DNA of 64,000 nucleotides from Gemmatimonadetes bacterium bin94 (GTDB lineage Bacteria > Gemmatimonadota > Gemmatimonadetes > Longimicrobiales > Gaopeijiaceae), in contig MPNE01000014.1 of the NCBI GenBank assembly GCA_002238865.1, forward strand, positions 23,799 to 87,798, in the 5' to 3' direction. Positions 17,247 to 25,749 of this stretch are shown piece after piece. The position numbers and the translations under genes were made by a program. Position 1 is the first letter of the stretch. Each line of letters starts with the position of its first letter. Below the pieces are notes generated by a model that made no database searches, was not told the DNA's origin, and was given only the letters and a program-made list of their open reading frames with translations.

Positions 17247-18881
17247 ATGGCGCGCCAGTACGATGTGATCGTGGTCGGCGGCGGACACAATGGCCTGGTC
17301 CACGCCGCCTATCTGGCCCGTGCGGGGCTGGACGTGTGTGTGCTCGAAGCGCGGCCGATGGTGGGCGGCGCCACCGTCACCGAAGAGATCTTCCCGGGCT
17401 TCCGCTACAGCGTCTTTTCGTACGTGGTGAGCCTGATGCGCCCGGAGATCATCCGCGAACTGGACCTCCCCGGCCACGGGCTCGCGATTCTGCCGCTCGA
17501 GAGCACCCTCACACCGTTGCCGAACGGCGACCGCCTCTACCGCGACGGCGACCATCACCGCACCTGGCGCGAGATCGCCCGCTTCTCCGTGCGCGACGCG
17601 GAGGCATACGACGACTACGGCCGGACGCTGTTCTACATGGCGCGGGCCGTGAAGTATCTGCTGGGGATCGCCCCTCCCGATCCCGGACGGATGGGTCCGG
17701 GTGACATCCGTGGCCTGCTGGGCCTTGCCCGACACTTCCTGAACCTCGAATCCGACCAGCTCCACCTGCTCGTGAAGCTCATGACCATGAGCGCCGCCGA
17801 TTTCGTGGACGAGTGGTTCGAAACCGACGCGCTCAAGGCGACACTGTCCGCAAGCGGGATCATCGGGACCTTTCTGGGCCCGCGTTCGCCGGGCACCGCG
17901 TACGTCCTGCTCCATCACTACATGGGCGAGATCGACGGGAACTTCCGGGCGTGGGGATTCGCCAAGGGCGGAACCGGAGCCGTCGCGGAGTCGATTGCTT
18001 CCGCTGCGCGCGCGGCGGGGGCCGAGATCAGAACGGACGCGGCGGTGGCACGGGTACTGGTGAAGAACGGGCGCGTCAATGGGGTGGCGCTCGCCAACGG
18101 GGACGAACTGCGGGCACGGGTGGTGTCCTCCAGCCTGGACCCGCGACGCACCTTCCTCGATCTGGTCGACGAGGCCGAACTCCCCGGCGAGGTGGTCCGG
18201 GCCGTGCGCGGCTTCCGTTTCCGCGGTTCGTCCGGCAAGGTGAACCTGGCGCTCGACGCAGCCCCCGACTTCAGCTGCATGCCCGGCCAGGGTCCCCATC
18301 TGCGCGGCGCCGTCTCCATCAGCCCCTCCATCGACTACCTGGAACGCGCCTATGACGACGCCAAGTACGGGGATTTCTCGCGCGAGCCCTACATCGACAT
18401 CGTCATCCCGTCGGCGATCGATCCGGGGATGGCCCCACCCGGCAAGCACGTCATGTCGTGCTTTGTGCAGTACGCGCCCTACAAGCTTCGCGAAGGGTCC
18501 TGGGACGACCGGCGCGAGGCCTTCGGCGACACCGTCGTCGACACGCTGGCCCGCTACATCCCGAACCTGAAGGACATCATCCTGCACCGCCAGGTCGTCA
18601 CGCCGCTGGATATCGAGCGCACCACGGGATTGTCGCAGGGCAACATCTTCCAGGGTGAGCTGACGCCTTCGCAGCTCTTCTTCCTGCGCCCGGTCCCGGG
18701 CTACGCCGCCTACCGGACGCCGGTCCGCGGCTACTACCAGTGCGGATCGGGGACTCACCCGGGAGGCGGCATCATGGGAGCGCCGGGGAAGCTGGCTGCG
18801 GGCAGGGTGCTGGCGGACCTGGGGAAGGGGCCTCGCAGGGCACGGGGACCCGTGCCGGGGCGCCGAGGGAGCGGAAGGTGA
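17247..18881 (+). CDS. FAD-dependent oxidoreductase, PYROXD2/phytoene-desaturase-like (first copy)
   Basis: 544-residue flavoprotein of the amine oxidase/CrtI superfamily. The FAD-binding start is VIVVGGGHNGLVHAAYLAR, followed by EARPMVGGATVTEE. The C-terminal FAD-contact block is CGSGTHPGGGIMGAPG. No carotenoid genes are nearby, so phytoene desaturation is unlikely; the family annotation is generic. It is flanked by GcvT-like transferases and its last four bases overlap a paralogous oxidoreductase (GTGA), which suggests a heteromeric or sequential oxidase pair. It could oxidise a C-N bond so that the released one-carbon unit passes to folate (inference). Confidence 0.85.
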   Translation: MARQYDVIVVGGGHNGLVHAAYLARAGLDVCVLEARPMVGGATVTEEIFPGFRYSVFSYVVSLMRPEIIRELDLPGHGLAILPLESTLTPLPNGDRLYRDGDHHRTWREIARFSVRDAEAYDDYGRTLFYMARAVKYLLGIAPPDPGRMGPGDIRGLLGLARHFLNLESDQLHLLVKLMTMSAADFVDEWFETDALKATLSASGIIGTFLGPRSPGTAYVLLHHYMGEIDGNFRAWGFAKGGTGAVAESIASAARAAGAEIRTDAAVARVLVKNGRVNGVALANGDELRARVVSSSLDPRRTFLDLVDEAELPGEVVRAVRGFRFRGSSGKVNLALDAAPDFSCMPGQGPHLRGAVSISPSIDYLERAYDDAKYGDFSREPYIDIVIPSAIDPGMAPPGKHVMSCFVQYAPYKLREGSWDDRREAFGDTVVDTLARYIPNLKDIILHRQVVTPLDIERTTGLSQGNIFQGELTPSQLFFLRPVPGYAAYRTPVRGYYQCGSGTHPGGGIMGAPGKLAAGRVLADLGKGPRRARGPVPGRRGSGR

Positions 18882-20482
18882 AGACGTACGACGCGGTCGT
18901 TGTGGGTGGTGGCCACAACGCACTGGTGACCGCCGCTCTGCTGGCCCGCGAGAAGTGGAGGGTCGTCGTGCTGGAGCGTCGTGGAGTCGTGGGGGGCGCA
19001 GCGGCGACGGAAGAGCTGTTTCCCGGTTGCCGCGTCAACGTGGCCGCGCAGGACGCCGGACTCTTCCCGGCCGAACTCGTCTCGGAACTCGGTCTCGGCG
19101 CCCATGGGTTCGAACCGATCCACCCCCAGGCCGTGACAACCTCGCTCACCGGGGGCGGTGAGGCGCTCACCCTCTGGCGCGATGCCGCGCGGACCCGCGA
19201 GGAGATCGCCCGCTTCAACCGGGAGGACGCGTCCCGGTTCTCCGAATGGGCCGCCTACCTCCGCTCGATGGCGCGCGTACTGCGCCTCGCGCTCGATCTT
19301 CCGGCGCCGGCACTGCACGAGACAACCACCAGGGAACGTCTGCGTCTGCTCCGCCCACTCATCAAGGCGCGGAGGCTCGGCAAGCACAACGTGGTGGAAC
19401 TGCTGCGCGTGCTGCCGCTCCCGGCCCGGGACCTTCTCGACGACTGGTTCACCGACGACACGCTGAAGGGAATGCTGGGGAGCAGCGCACTGCTCGGAGC
19501 AGGCAACGGACCGAGCGCCATGGGCGGCGCCTTCCGGATGCTGTACCACGCCAGGGGCTGTGATGCTCACGGCTTTCGCTCCTCGGCGTTCGCGAAGGGC
19601 GGCATCGGCACGCTTTCCGAGGCGCTGGGCTCTGCGGCGCGCGCAAACGGAGCCGAAATCCGCACCCGGGCAGAGGTGGTACGCGTGCTCATGGAGGACG
19701 GGGTGGCCACCGGGGTGCGACTGGCCGGCGGAGAGCAGATCCTTGCCCGCTGCGTCGTGTCGGGCGTCGATCCTCGACGCACCCTGCACGGACTGGTGGG
19801 CGCACCCCGCCTGGGCCCCGAGTTCAACCGCAAGGTGGGCAACATCCGGCTGCGCGGGACCACGGCCGTGCTGCACCTCCTGCTCGACGACCTCCCGCCG
19901 CTCTCCGGCGCCGCGTCAAGACTCTCAGGTCACACTCTGGTGGCTCCCGACCTCGACTACCTGGAGCGCGCCGGCGACGCCGTCAAGTACGGCCGCTGTT
20001 CCGCCCGTCCGCACCTGGACATGGTCATTCCGACGCTGCACGACCCCGCGATGGCACCCGCGGGGCAACATGTGGCCTCCATCCGGATCCGCTTCGCTCC
20101 CTACCGGTTGCGCACAGGCGACTGGGGTCACGCCGCCCAACGCGACGCCCTGCTCTCCGACGTCTTCGCCGTGCTCGACGAGTTCCTCCCCGGCATGCGC
20201 GATCGCATTCTCGACCAGCGTCTCTTCTCGCCTCTCGACCTCGAGAATGAGCTCGGGCTCACCGGCGGCGACGAATATCACGGCCGGATGGACCTCGACC
20301 AGTTCCTTTTCATGCGCCCGATCGCGGGATGGGCACGCTACCGGACGCCCGTGGAGCGGTTGTTCCTGTGCGGGTCGGGGTGCCATCCGGGCGGTGGCGT
20401 GACGGGAGGACCGGGCCGTCTTGCCGCAGGCGAGATCTTGCGCAAACGGGGGCCGGTCGCGCGATTGAGCCGACGCTTGTGA
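18878..20482 (+). CDS. FAD-dependent oxidoreductase, PYROXD2/phytoene-desaturase-like (second copy)
   Basis: 534-residue paralogue of the preceding protein. The GTG at 18878 overlaps the upstream stop, and the protein starts directly with the FAD site (VKTYDAVVVGGGHNALV). The C-terminal block CGSGCHPGGGVTGGPG mirrors that of the first copy. The two are only moderately similar along their length, so the duplication is old and the copies have probably specialised. It lies between the first oxidoreductase and the second GcvT-like gene, 43 bases upstream of the latter. Substrate unknown. Confidence 0.85.
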   Translation: MKTYDAVVVGGGHNALVTAALLAREKWRVVVLERRGVVGGAAATEELFPGCRVNVAAQDAGLFPAELVSELGLGAHGFEPIHPQAVTTSLTGGGEALTLWRDAARTREEIARFNREDASRFSEWAAYLRSMARVLRLALDLPAPALHETTTRERLRLLRPLIKARRLGKHNVVELLRVLPLPARDLLDDWFTDDTLKGMLGSSALLGAGNGPSAMGGAFRMLYHARGCDAHGFRSSAFAKGGIGTLSEALGSAARANGAEIRTRAEVVRVLMEDGVATGVRLAGGEQILARCVVSGVDPRRTLHGLVGAPRLGPEFNRKVGNIRLRGTTAVLHLLLDDLPPLSGAASRLSGHTLVAPDLDYLERAGDAVKYGRCSARPHLDMVIPTLHDPAMAPAGQHVASIRIRFAPYRLRTGDWGHAAQRDALLSDVFAVLDEFLPGMRDRILDQRLFSPLDLENELGLTGGDEYHGRMDLDQFLFMRPIAGWARYRTPVERLFLCGSGCHPGGGVTGGPGRLAAGEILRKRGPVARLSRRL

Positions 20483-20525
20483 AATCGTTCACAAATACCC
20501 CTCCACCACTCCAGGAGTGTCCAGA

Positions 20526-21692
20526 ATGACGTCCACCTTCGATATGGCCCTCATCCAGCGTGGAGCCCGGCTTCGTCGTTCGCCGTACTTCGATGCCACG
20601 CTGCGCGCCGGCTGCCGCAGCTATACCGTGTACAACCACATGTTCCTCCCCACCCGCTACGACGATCTGCACGCGGAATACGAGAAGCTGCTGACCGGGG
20701 TCACGGTGTGGGACGTGAGCGTCGAGCGGCAGGTGGAGATCACCGGTCCGGACGCCTTCAGGTTCACGAACCTGCTCACGCCCCGGGACCTGTCGAAGTG
20801 CGCCGTCGGGCAGGGCAAGTACGTCGTCATCACCGCCGAGGACGGGGGCATCGTCAACGATCCGGTGCTGCTGCGGCTCGGCGAGAACCATTTCTGGCTG
20901 GCGCTGGCGGACAGTGACGTTCTGCTGTGGGCGAAGGGTGTGGCGCTCAACTCCGGCATGGATGTGACGATCCGCGAGCCCGATGTCTCACCGATGCAGG
21001 TTCAGGGTCCGAAGTCGAAGGAGGTGGTGCGGAGGCTCTTCGGCGACGAGGTGTCGGGACTCCGCTACTACTGGTTCCTGGAGACCGACCTGGAGGGCAT
21101 CCCGGTGGTGGTGACGCGAACCGGGTGGAGCGGCGAGGTCGGCTACGAGATCTACCTGCGGGACGGCAGCCGTGGGGTAGAGCTCTGGGACCGCGTAATG
21201 GATGCGGGACGAGACCTGGACATTTCCCCCACGGGCCCCTCGGACATCCGCCGAATCGAGGCGGGCATCCTCAACTACGGGATCGACATGACGCTGGACA
21301 CCAACCCGTACGAAGTCGGATTGGGGTGGCAGGTGGATCACGACCAGGAGGGCGATTTCATCGGGCGCGACGCGCTCGCCCGCATTGCCTCGGAGGGACC
21401 CCGGCGCCGACTCGCCGGGGTGGAGATCGGCGGCGACCCACTGGACCTGAACATGACGCGGTGGCCGGTGGTTCCGGACGGCCGCGACCGCCAGGGCGGC
21501 CAGCGGATCGGCTTCGTCAGCTCGGCCGTGCATTCGCCGCGCCTGGGCAGGAACATCGGGTATGCGATGGTGCCGACGGCGTTCGCGGAACCGGGGACGC
21601 GGCTGCGCGTCACCACGCCGGATGGGGAGCGCGAGGCCAGGGTGGTGCCCAGGCCCTTCGTGGATCCCGACAAGGAAATCCCCAAGTCGTAG
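20526..21692 (+). CDS. GcvT/DmdA-like folate-dependent demethylase (second copy)
   Basis: 388-residue member of the T-protein superfamily closer to dimethylsulfoniopropionate demethylase DmdA than to housekeeping GcvT. DmdA-like stretches are YTVYNHMFLPT, VWDVSVERQVEITGPDA, LTPRDLSKC, GGIVNDPVLLRLGE, ADSDVLLWAKG and EPDVSPMQVQGPKS. AGGAG at 20513-20517 is 8 bases from the ATG at 20526, so that start is preferred to the GTG at 20517. True DmdA and related demethylases cannot be separated without a tree, so I do not assign DMSP as substrate. With the first copy and two oxidoreductases it forms a transferase-oxidase-oxidase-transferase block. Confidence 0.82.
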   Translation: MTSTFDMALIQRGARLRRSPYFDATLRAGCRSYTVYNHMFLPTRYDDLHAEYEKLLTGVTVWDVSVERQVEITGPDAFRFTNLLTPRDLSKCAVGQGKYVVITAEDGGIVNDPVLLRLGENHFWLALADSDVLLWAKGVALNSGMDVTIREPDVSPMQVQGPKSKEVVRRLFGDEVSGLRYYWFLETDLEGIPVVVTRTGWSGEVGYEIYLRDGSRGVELWDRVMDAGRDLDISPTGPSDIRRIEAGILNYGIDMTLDTNPYEVGLGWQVDHDQEGDFIGRDALARIASEGPRRRLAGVEIGGDPLDLNMTRWPVVPDGRDRQGGQRIGFVSSAVHSPRLGRNIGYAMVPTAFAEPGTRLRVTTPDGEREARVVPRPFVDPDKEIPKS

Positions 21693-21709
21693 GAGCCCGG
21701 GAAGCCTCT

Positions 21710-24700
21710 TCAGAACCGTAGCTTCGCCCCCAACTGGGCCCGCCGCGTATCACCCAGTCCGCTCCGGATCGTGCCGTCGAAGTTGAAGAGGAGCGACCCG
21801 CGCGCGGCGTCGAGAGAGTTGTCGGCGTTGGTGAGGTTGAAGACCTCGAGGACCGGCTCGACCGTCCTGCCGCCTCCGACCTCCACGGGTCGTGACAGCT
21901 TCACATCCCAGGTGAAAAAGGCGTTGTCGCGGCGCAGCGTGTTCCGCTCCAGAATCGTGCCGTCCGGGCAGATCCGGTCCGATGGCTGGCTCGCCCGCTC
22001 TCCCCGCCGCGAACAGCTTTCCGAAACCGGCGAAGCCGACAGATACCGCAGGATGTTGCTGAACGCGACGCGTCCCGGAAGCGAAAACGCGAAGTAGCCG
22101 GTGGCCTTGTGTCGCCGATCCCGGTCCGACCACCCGTAGTCGGGCTCGAGATTCGAAGCGTCCGCGTATCGGAACGTGAAGGGATCCCGCTCGTTGTCGT
22201 CGTCGGACCTGTCGAGGGAGAGGGTGTAGCTCAGGTCGAAGGCGAGCCTTCCGTCAAGAGCTTCCCCCGCACGCACGCCTGCCGTTACGGCGTGGTATCT
22301 GGAGCTAGCCGTGCTCTCGGCCACCGTGAGCGTCCCGATTCCGCCGCCCTCCGGGTGCGTCCCGAGTCCGTAGGGCGATCCGAAGACGGCGTCGTTCCGG
22401 TTCACGAAGCGGAAAAGGTGGTCGCCGCGCGCATGCTGGTATGAGACGCTCGCAGCCACTTCACGCGACAGCTCCCGCTCGATCTCCGCGGCGAACGACC
22501 AGGTGCGCGGCAACTCCAGGTCCTTCGAGGTGACGTGGATGTCCGGGAGGAAGGGCGCGGTCGAGCTTCCGTCGATGAGCTCTCCGACCGGCGGCGGCCC
22601 CTGACCCGGAAGCCCGAAGCTGCTTCGGAAGAACACTTGCTGGAAGGCCCCGTTCGTCGTCACGCTCTGGGCAAACACCAGGATGGGGATGCGCGCGTGG
22701 TACGCACCGGCATTGAGCCGCACGACCGTCCGGTGGTCGCCGGAGACGTCCCATGCCAGGCCGAGCCGGGGCTGAACGTTGTCGAGGTCGTCGGGAATCG
22801 TCCCGTCGGACGGGAAGCGCGGGTCGGACAGGTAACGGGCGTAGAAGGTCGCCTCCGGCTCCACCACGACGTCCGGATGCCAGGTTCCCTCCCAACGCAG
22901 GCCGAGGTTCACGGTAAGCCTGTCGTTGGGCTTCCAGGTGTCCTGCACGTAGAACGCCAGCTCGTCGACACCGAAGTCCCCCCTGCCCAGACGATCCGGC
23001 GCCACTCCGGGCACCGTTCCCGACTGAAGGTATGTGAGCACCGGCCCGGTGATGTCGGTTCCCGCAGGGCACGCTCCGGTCGCGCTGTCCGATCCGTCCG
23101 AACAGGTGACGTAGCGGCTGCCCTGGTTCACGAAGCCCATGAAGCCGTCCACCGAATCGAAGATGTAGCGGCCGTTCGCGAAGCCAATGAACTGCTGGAA
23201 TGTCCCCGTCCGGTTGTATTCGACCCCCGCCTTGAACAGGTGTCGGGCCCGGAGCCAGGACCAGTTGTCCACGACTTGCAGCCGCGTGTCGTAGGCTGGA
23301 TCGATCGGCAGGAAGAAGGGCAGGCCGATGCGGAAGCCATCGGCGAAGTCCATGGCGATGTCAGGGAATGGCCGGCCACCGAGGGTTTCGAACTGCGGCG
23401 TGGCCGGCGGCGTCGATCCGGGCATCAACGGGCCGTCGTACCAGCGCACCCGGTCCTCGCGCGCCAACTGCACGCGCAGCTCGTGGGCCAGGGTGCTGCC
23501 GAGCAGAGACCGCCAGCTGACGTTGAAGGCGTGTGCCTCGTCCGTCTCGACGCCGTTTGCCGACAGCCCCCAGGAATCCACGTCGAAGGTGCCGTTCAGC
23601 TGCTCCGACCAGTTGTAGTTGTACTTGAGGGAGACCTGGTTGCGACCGTCGAAGTGGAGATCCGTCTTGACGAGCAGCGCCCGAGCGTCGTCGGTGCGGG
23701 TGATCGGCCCGAACTCGTCGTCGAAGAGACCCGGCCACTGTGCGTTCAGGAAGTCCTCGAGCCTGGCAAGATTCGCCGGTTCGTTGACCAGCCGCCGGGT
23801 TTGCTTGGTCTCGGTCGCTTCCTGCTGGTCGTACGCCACGAAGAAGAAAGCCCGATCGCGTACGATGGGGCCGCCGAACGTGAAGCCGGCCTGACTGCGA
23901 AGAAAGTCCGGATCGCCTGCTCGAACCGCCACGGGGTACGCCGCCGAGACACCGTCCCACTGGCCGAAGTAGTGGGCGGAGCCCACCAGCTCGTTGGTGC
24001 CCGACTTCGTGATCACATTCACAAACCCTCCGGCCGAGCGTCCGAACTCGGCCGTGGCACCCTGATTCACCACCACCACCTCCTCGATCGCGTCCTGGCT
24101 GAAGGTGAAGGCCGGTCGCTGCCCGCCCCGCTGTTCGCCGAAGAAGGGGTTGTTGAAGTCGGCGCCGTCCACGATGAAGTTGTTGAAGATGCCGCGCTGA
24201 CCACTGATGTTGAGTTCGTCGCCGTCGGGTCCCTGCGAGATCGCGACGCCCGGAGTCAGAAGCGCGAAGTCCAGGTAGTTGCGACCGTTGTTGGGAAGTC
24301 CGTCGACCACCTCCTCGGACAGGCGGGTCGAGCTGGTCACATCCTCGGGATGCACGAGGTGCTCGCGATGGCCTTCGACGGTTATCCCTTCGAGCTCGAC
24401 GGCACTGAATCGCAACGACAGTGACAACTCCTCGCCCACGCGCAGGATCAATCCCCGTGAGGTCGCCGGGGCGAGCTGCCCGTCGGCGAAGGCCTGAACG
24501 TCGTATGTGCCGAGGGGGAGGAGCGGGCGCACAAAGGTGCCGGACGGAGTTGTCGTCACGGTACTGTGGAGCCCCGTTTGCCGGTGCGTGATTTCCACGC
24601 TCGCCCCGGCGACGGGCGCCCCGAGCGCATCGAGAACCACGCCCCGGATCACCCCTGTCGAGGCTTGTGACTGGGCAGACACGTCACGGGTCGCTGTCGC

Positions 24701-24766
24701 GAACGCCAGGACGTGCACCGAAAGCAGGACGATCAGCCCCGGAAGGCTGCGGACGAGAGCGCTCAT
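21710..24766 (-). CDS. TonB-dependent outer-membrane receptor with carboxypeptidase-regulatory domain (Oar-like)
   Basis: 1018 residues from the ATG at 24766. A signal peptide (MSALVRSLPGLIVLLSV) is followed by a carboxypeptidase-regulatory Ig-like domain (GVIRGVVLDALGAPVAGASV), a plug domain (GQRGIFNNFIVDGADFNN; AEFGRSAGGFVNVITKSGTN) and a long beta-barrel ending in Phe (RRAQLGAKLRF), as outer-membrane barrels do. A further in-frame ATG at 24823 would put 19 residues before the signal peptide and falls inside a direct repeat, so the inner start is preferred. Such receptors import or bind peptides and glycans using TonB energy; the ligand is unknown. No TonB or ExbBD gene is nearby. Confidence 0.92.
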   Translation of the reverse strand: MSALVRSLPGLIVLLSVHVLAFATATRDVSAQSQASTGVIRGVVLDALGAPVAGASVEITHRQTGLHSTVTTTPSGTFVRPLLPLGTYDVQAFADGQLAPATSRGLILRVGEELSLSLRFSAVELEGITVEGHREHLVHPEDVTSSTRLSEEVVDGLPNNGRNYLDFALLTPGVAISQGPDGDELNISGQRGIFNNFIVDGADFNNPFFGEQRGGQRPAFTFSQDAIEEVVVVNQGATAEFGRSAGGFVNVITKSGTNELVGSAHYFGQWDGVSAAYPVAVRAGDPDFLRSQAGFTFGGPIVRDRAFFFVAYDQQEATETKQTRRLVNEPANLARLEDFLNAQWPGLFDDEFGPITRTDDARALLVKTDLHFDGRNQVSLKYNYNWSEQLNGTFDVDSWGLSANGVETDEAHAFNVSWRSLLGSTLAHELRVQLAREDRVRWYDGPLMPGSTPPATPQFETLGGRPFPDIAMDFADGFRIGLPFFLPIDPAYDTRLQVVDNWSWLRARHLFKAGVEYNRTGTFQQFIGFANGRYIFDSVDGFMGFVNQGSRYVTCSDGSDSATGACPAGTDITGPVLTYLQSGTVPGVAPDRLGRGDFGVDELAFYVQDTWKPNDRLTVNLGLRWEGTWHPDVVVEPEATFYARYLSDPRFPSDGTIPDDLDNVQPRLGLAWDVSGDHRTVVRLNAGAYHARIPILVFAQSVTTNGAFQQVFFRSSFGLPGQGPPPVGELIDGSSTAPFLPDIHVTSKDLELPRTWSFAAEIERELSREVAASVSYQHARGDHLFRFVNRNDAVFGSPYGLGTHPEGGGIGTLTVAESTASSRYHAVTAGVRAGEALDGRLAFDLSYTLSLDRSDDDNERDPFTFRYADASNLEPDYGWSDRDRRHKATGYFAFSLPGRVAFSNILRYLSASPVSESCSRRGERASQPSDRICPDGTILERNTLRRDNAFFTWDVKLSRPVEVGGGRTVEPVLEVFNLTNADNSLDAARGSLLFNFDGTIRSGLGDTRRAQLGAKLRF

Positions 24767-24804
24767 TTGCAGGGCGGTGCCAGACGTTTTGAAGATCCGG
24801 AATG

Positions 24805-24842
24805 GATACGACGGTTTCAACATAACGATACGACAGTTTCGA
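24805..24842 (-). promoter_or_regulatory. Two 16-base near-identical direct repeats upstream of the TonB receptor
   Basis: GATACGACGGTTTCAA at 24805-24820 and GATACGACAGTTTCGA at 24827-24842 differ at two positions. Their starts are 22 bases apart, close to two helical turns. They sit 39-76 bases upstream of the preferred receptor start, where a regulator would bind. A regulatory role is inferred from position and spacing alone. Confidence 0.4.
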
Positions 24843-24983
24843 TCATTGGTGCGTCATCCCCCGAAGGGACTCCCCACTGTGGTTCGACCGGTTGCCAGGA
24901 ATTGACAGCAAGGCGGACCGAACGAAAGAATGCTGTGTAACCCGTGCCAGTGTGGGCGTCCACCTCAACCGGACCCGATACCC

Positions 24984-25601
24984 ATGTCACTCCCGTTCGA
25001 CCCGCTCGGCCCGCGTTCGCTCAGGCATCGCGAGGTACGTGAGGAACGGCTGGGTCTGCTGAATCTGCCACACGTCCAACCACTGAACGACTACGCCAGG
25101 CAGCTGCGGGAGGAACGCCCGGAGACGGTGGTCCCGCACTTCGATCCGTTCGACGGAGGGACCGCGGCTCGCGTGCTGTTCCTCTTCCTCAAGCCCGGAC
25201 CCAAGAACGACTCCTCCAACCCCCGCGGTTCAGGATTCATGTCGCGGGACAACGACGGTCGAACCGCAGAGTGGACGTTCAGGTTGATGAGGATTGCCGC
25301 GGTTCCCCGCACGCTGACGGTGTTGTGGAACATCGTGCCATGGTGGGACCGACGCAGAGCCGTCACCCCCGAAGAGCTCGAGGAAGGCGTGGGGAGGGTC
25401 AGGGAGCTGAAACGGTACCTGCCGTTGCTCGACTCGGTAGTACTCGTTGGCGAGAGCGCGGCAAGAGCCGAGCCACTGATCAGGCGCGAGGACTGGCGGC
25501 TCTTCGAATCCTACCACCCGTCGCCCAAGGTCAAGGCAGCCTGGGCGTCCAAGTGGCTCGCCATCCCGGACGACTGGGCCAGGGTCATGGAGGGTCGTTA
25601 G
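24984..25601 (+). CDS. Uracil-DNA glycosylase-superfamily-like protein
   Basis: 205 residues from the ATG at 24984; an in-frame ATG 54 bases earlier adds a Cys-rich stretch without family likeness. Visible features resembling the UDG superfamily are FLFLKPGPKND near the N-terminal third, RTLTVLWNIVPWW in the middle, VVLVGESAARA, and the C-terminal SYHPSPKVKAAW, which occupies the place of the HPSP loop. The catalytic water-activating residue of well-studied UDGs is not obvious, so activity may differ. It is monocistronic and divergent from the TonB receptor. Confidence 0.7.
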   Translation: MSLPFDPLGPRSLRHREVREERLGLLNLPHVQPLNDYARQLREERPETVVPHFDPFDGGTAARVLFLFLKPGPKNDSSNPRGSGFMSRDNDGRTAEWTFRLMRIAAVPRTLTVLWNIVPWWDRRRAVTPEELEEGVGRVRELKRYLPLLDSVVLVGESAARAEPLIRREDWRLFESYHPSPKVKAAWASKWLAIPDDWARVMEGR

Positions 25602-25749
25602 CAGCACGACGCGCGCCCGGCCGGAACGGATCGACCGCTCCGACCAGGGGTGCGCTGCCCGGTCGCGTGCCGGTTGTGCGCTTGCGCGGTCCCGCATCGG
25701 CAGCCAAGTCTCACACTCGACCATCGCGACCCTCACCGGATCCAGCACC

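Noticed and set aside
16467..18923. An 818-codon minus-strand frame opposite the GcvT and FAD genes
   Set aside because: No family motif, composition typical of antisense shadow, and the plus strand encodes complete enzymes with signature residues.
17247..20482. Carotenoid biosynthesis (phytoene desaturase pair)
   Set aside because: No crtB, crtE or crtY-type gene nearby, and the neighbours are folate-dependent transferases; the family resemblance is to the broader PYROXD2-like group.
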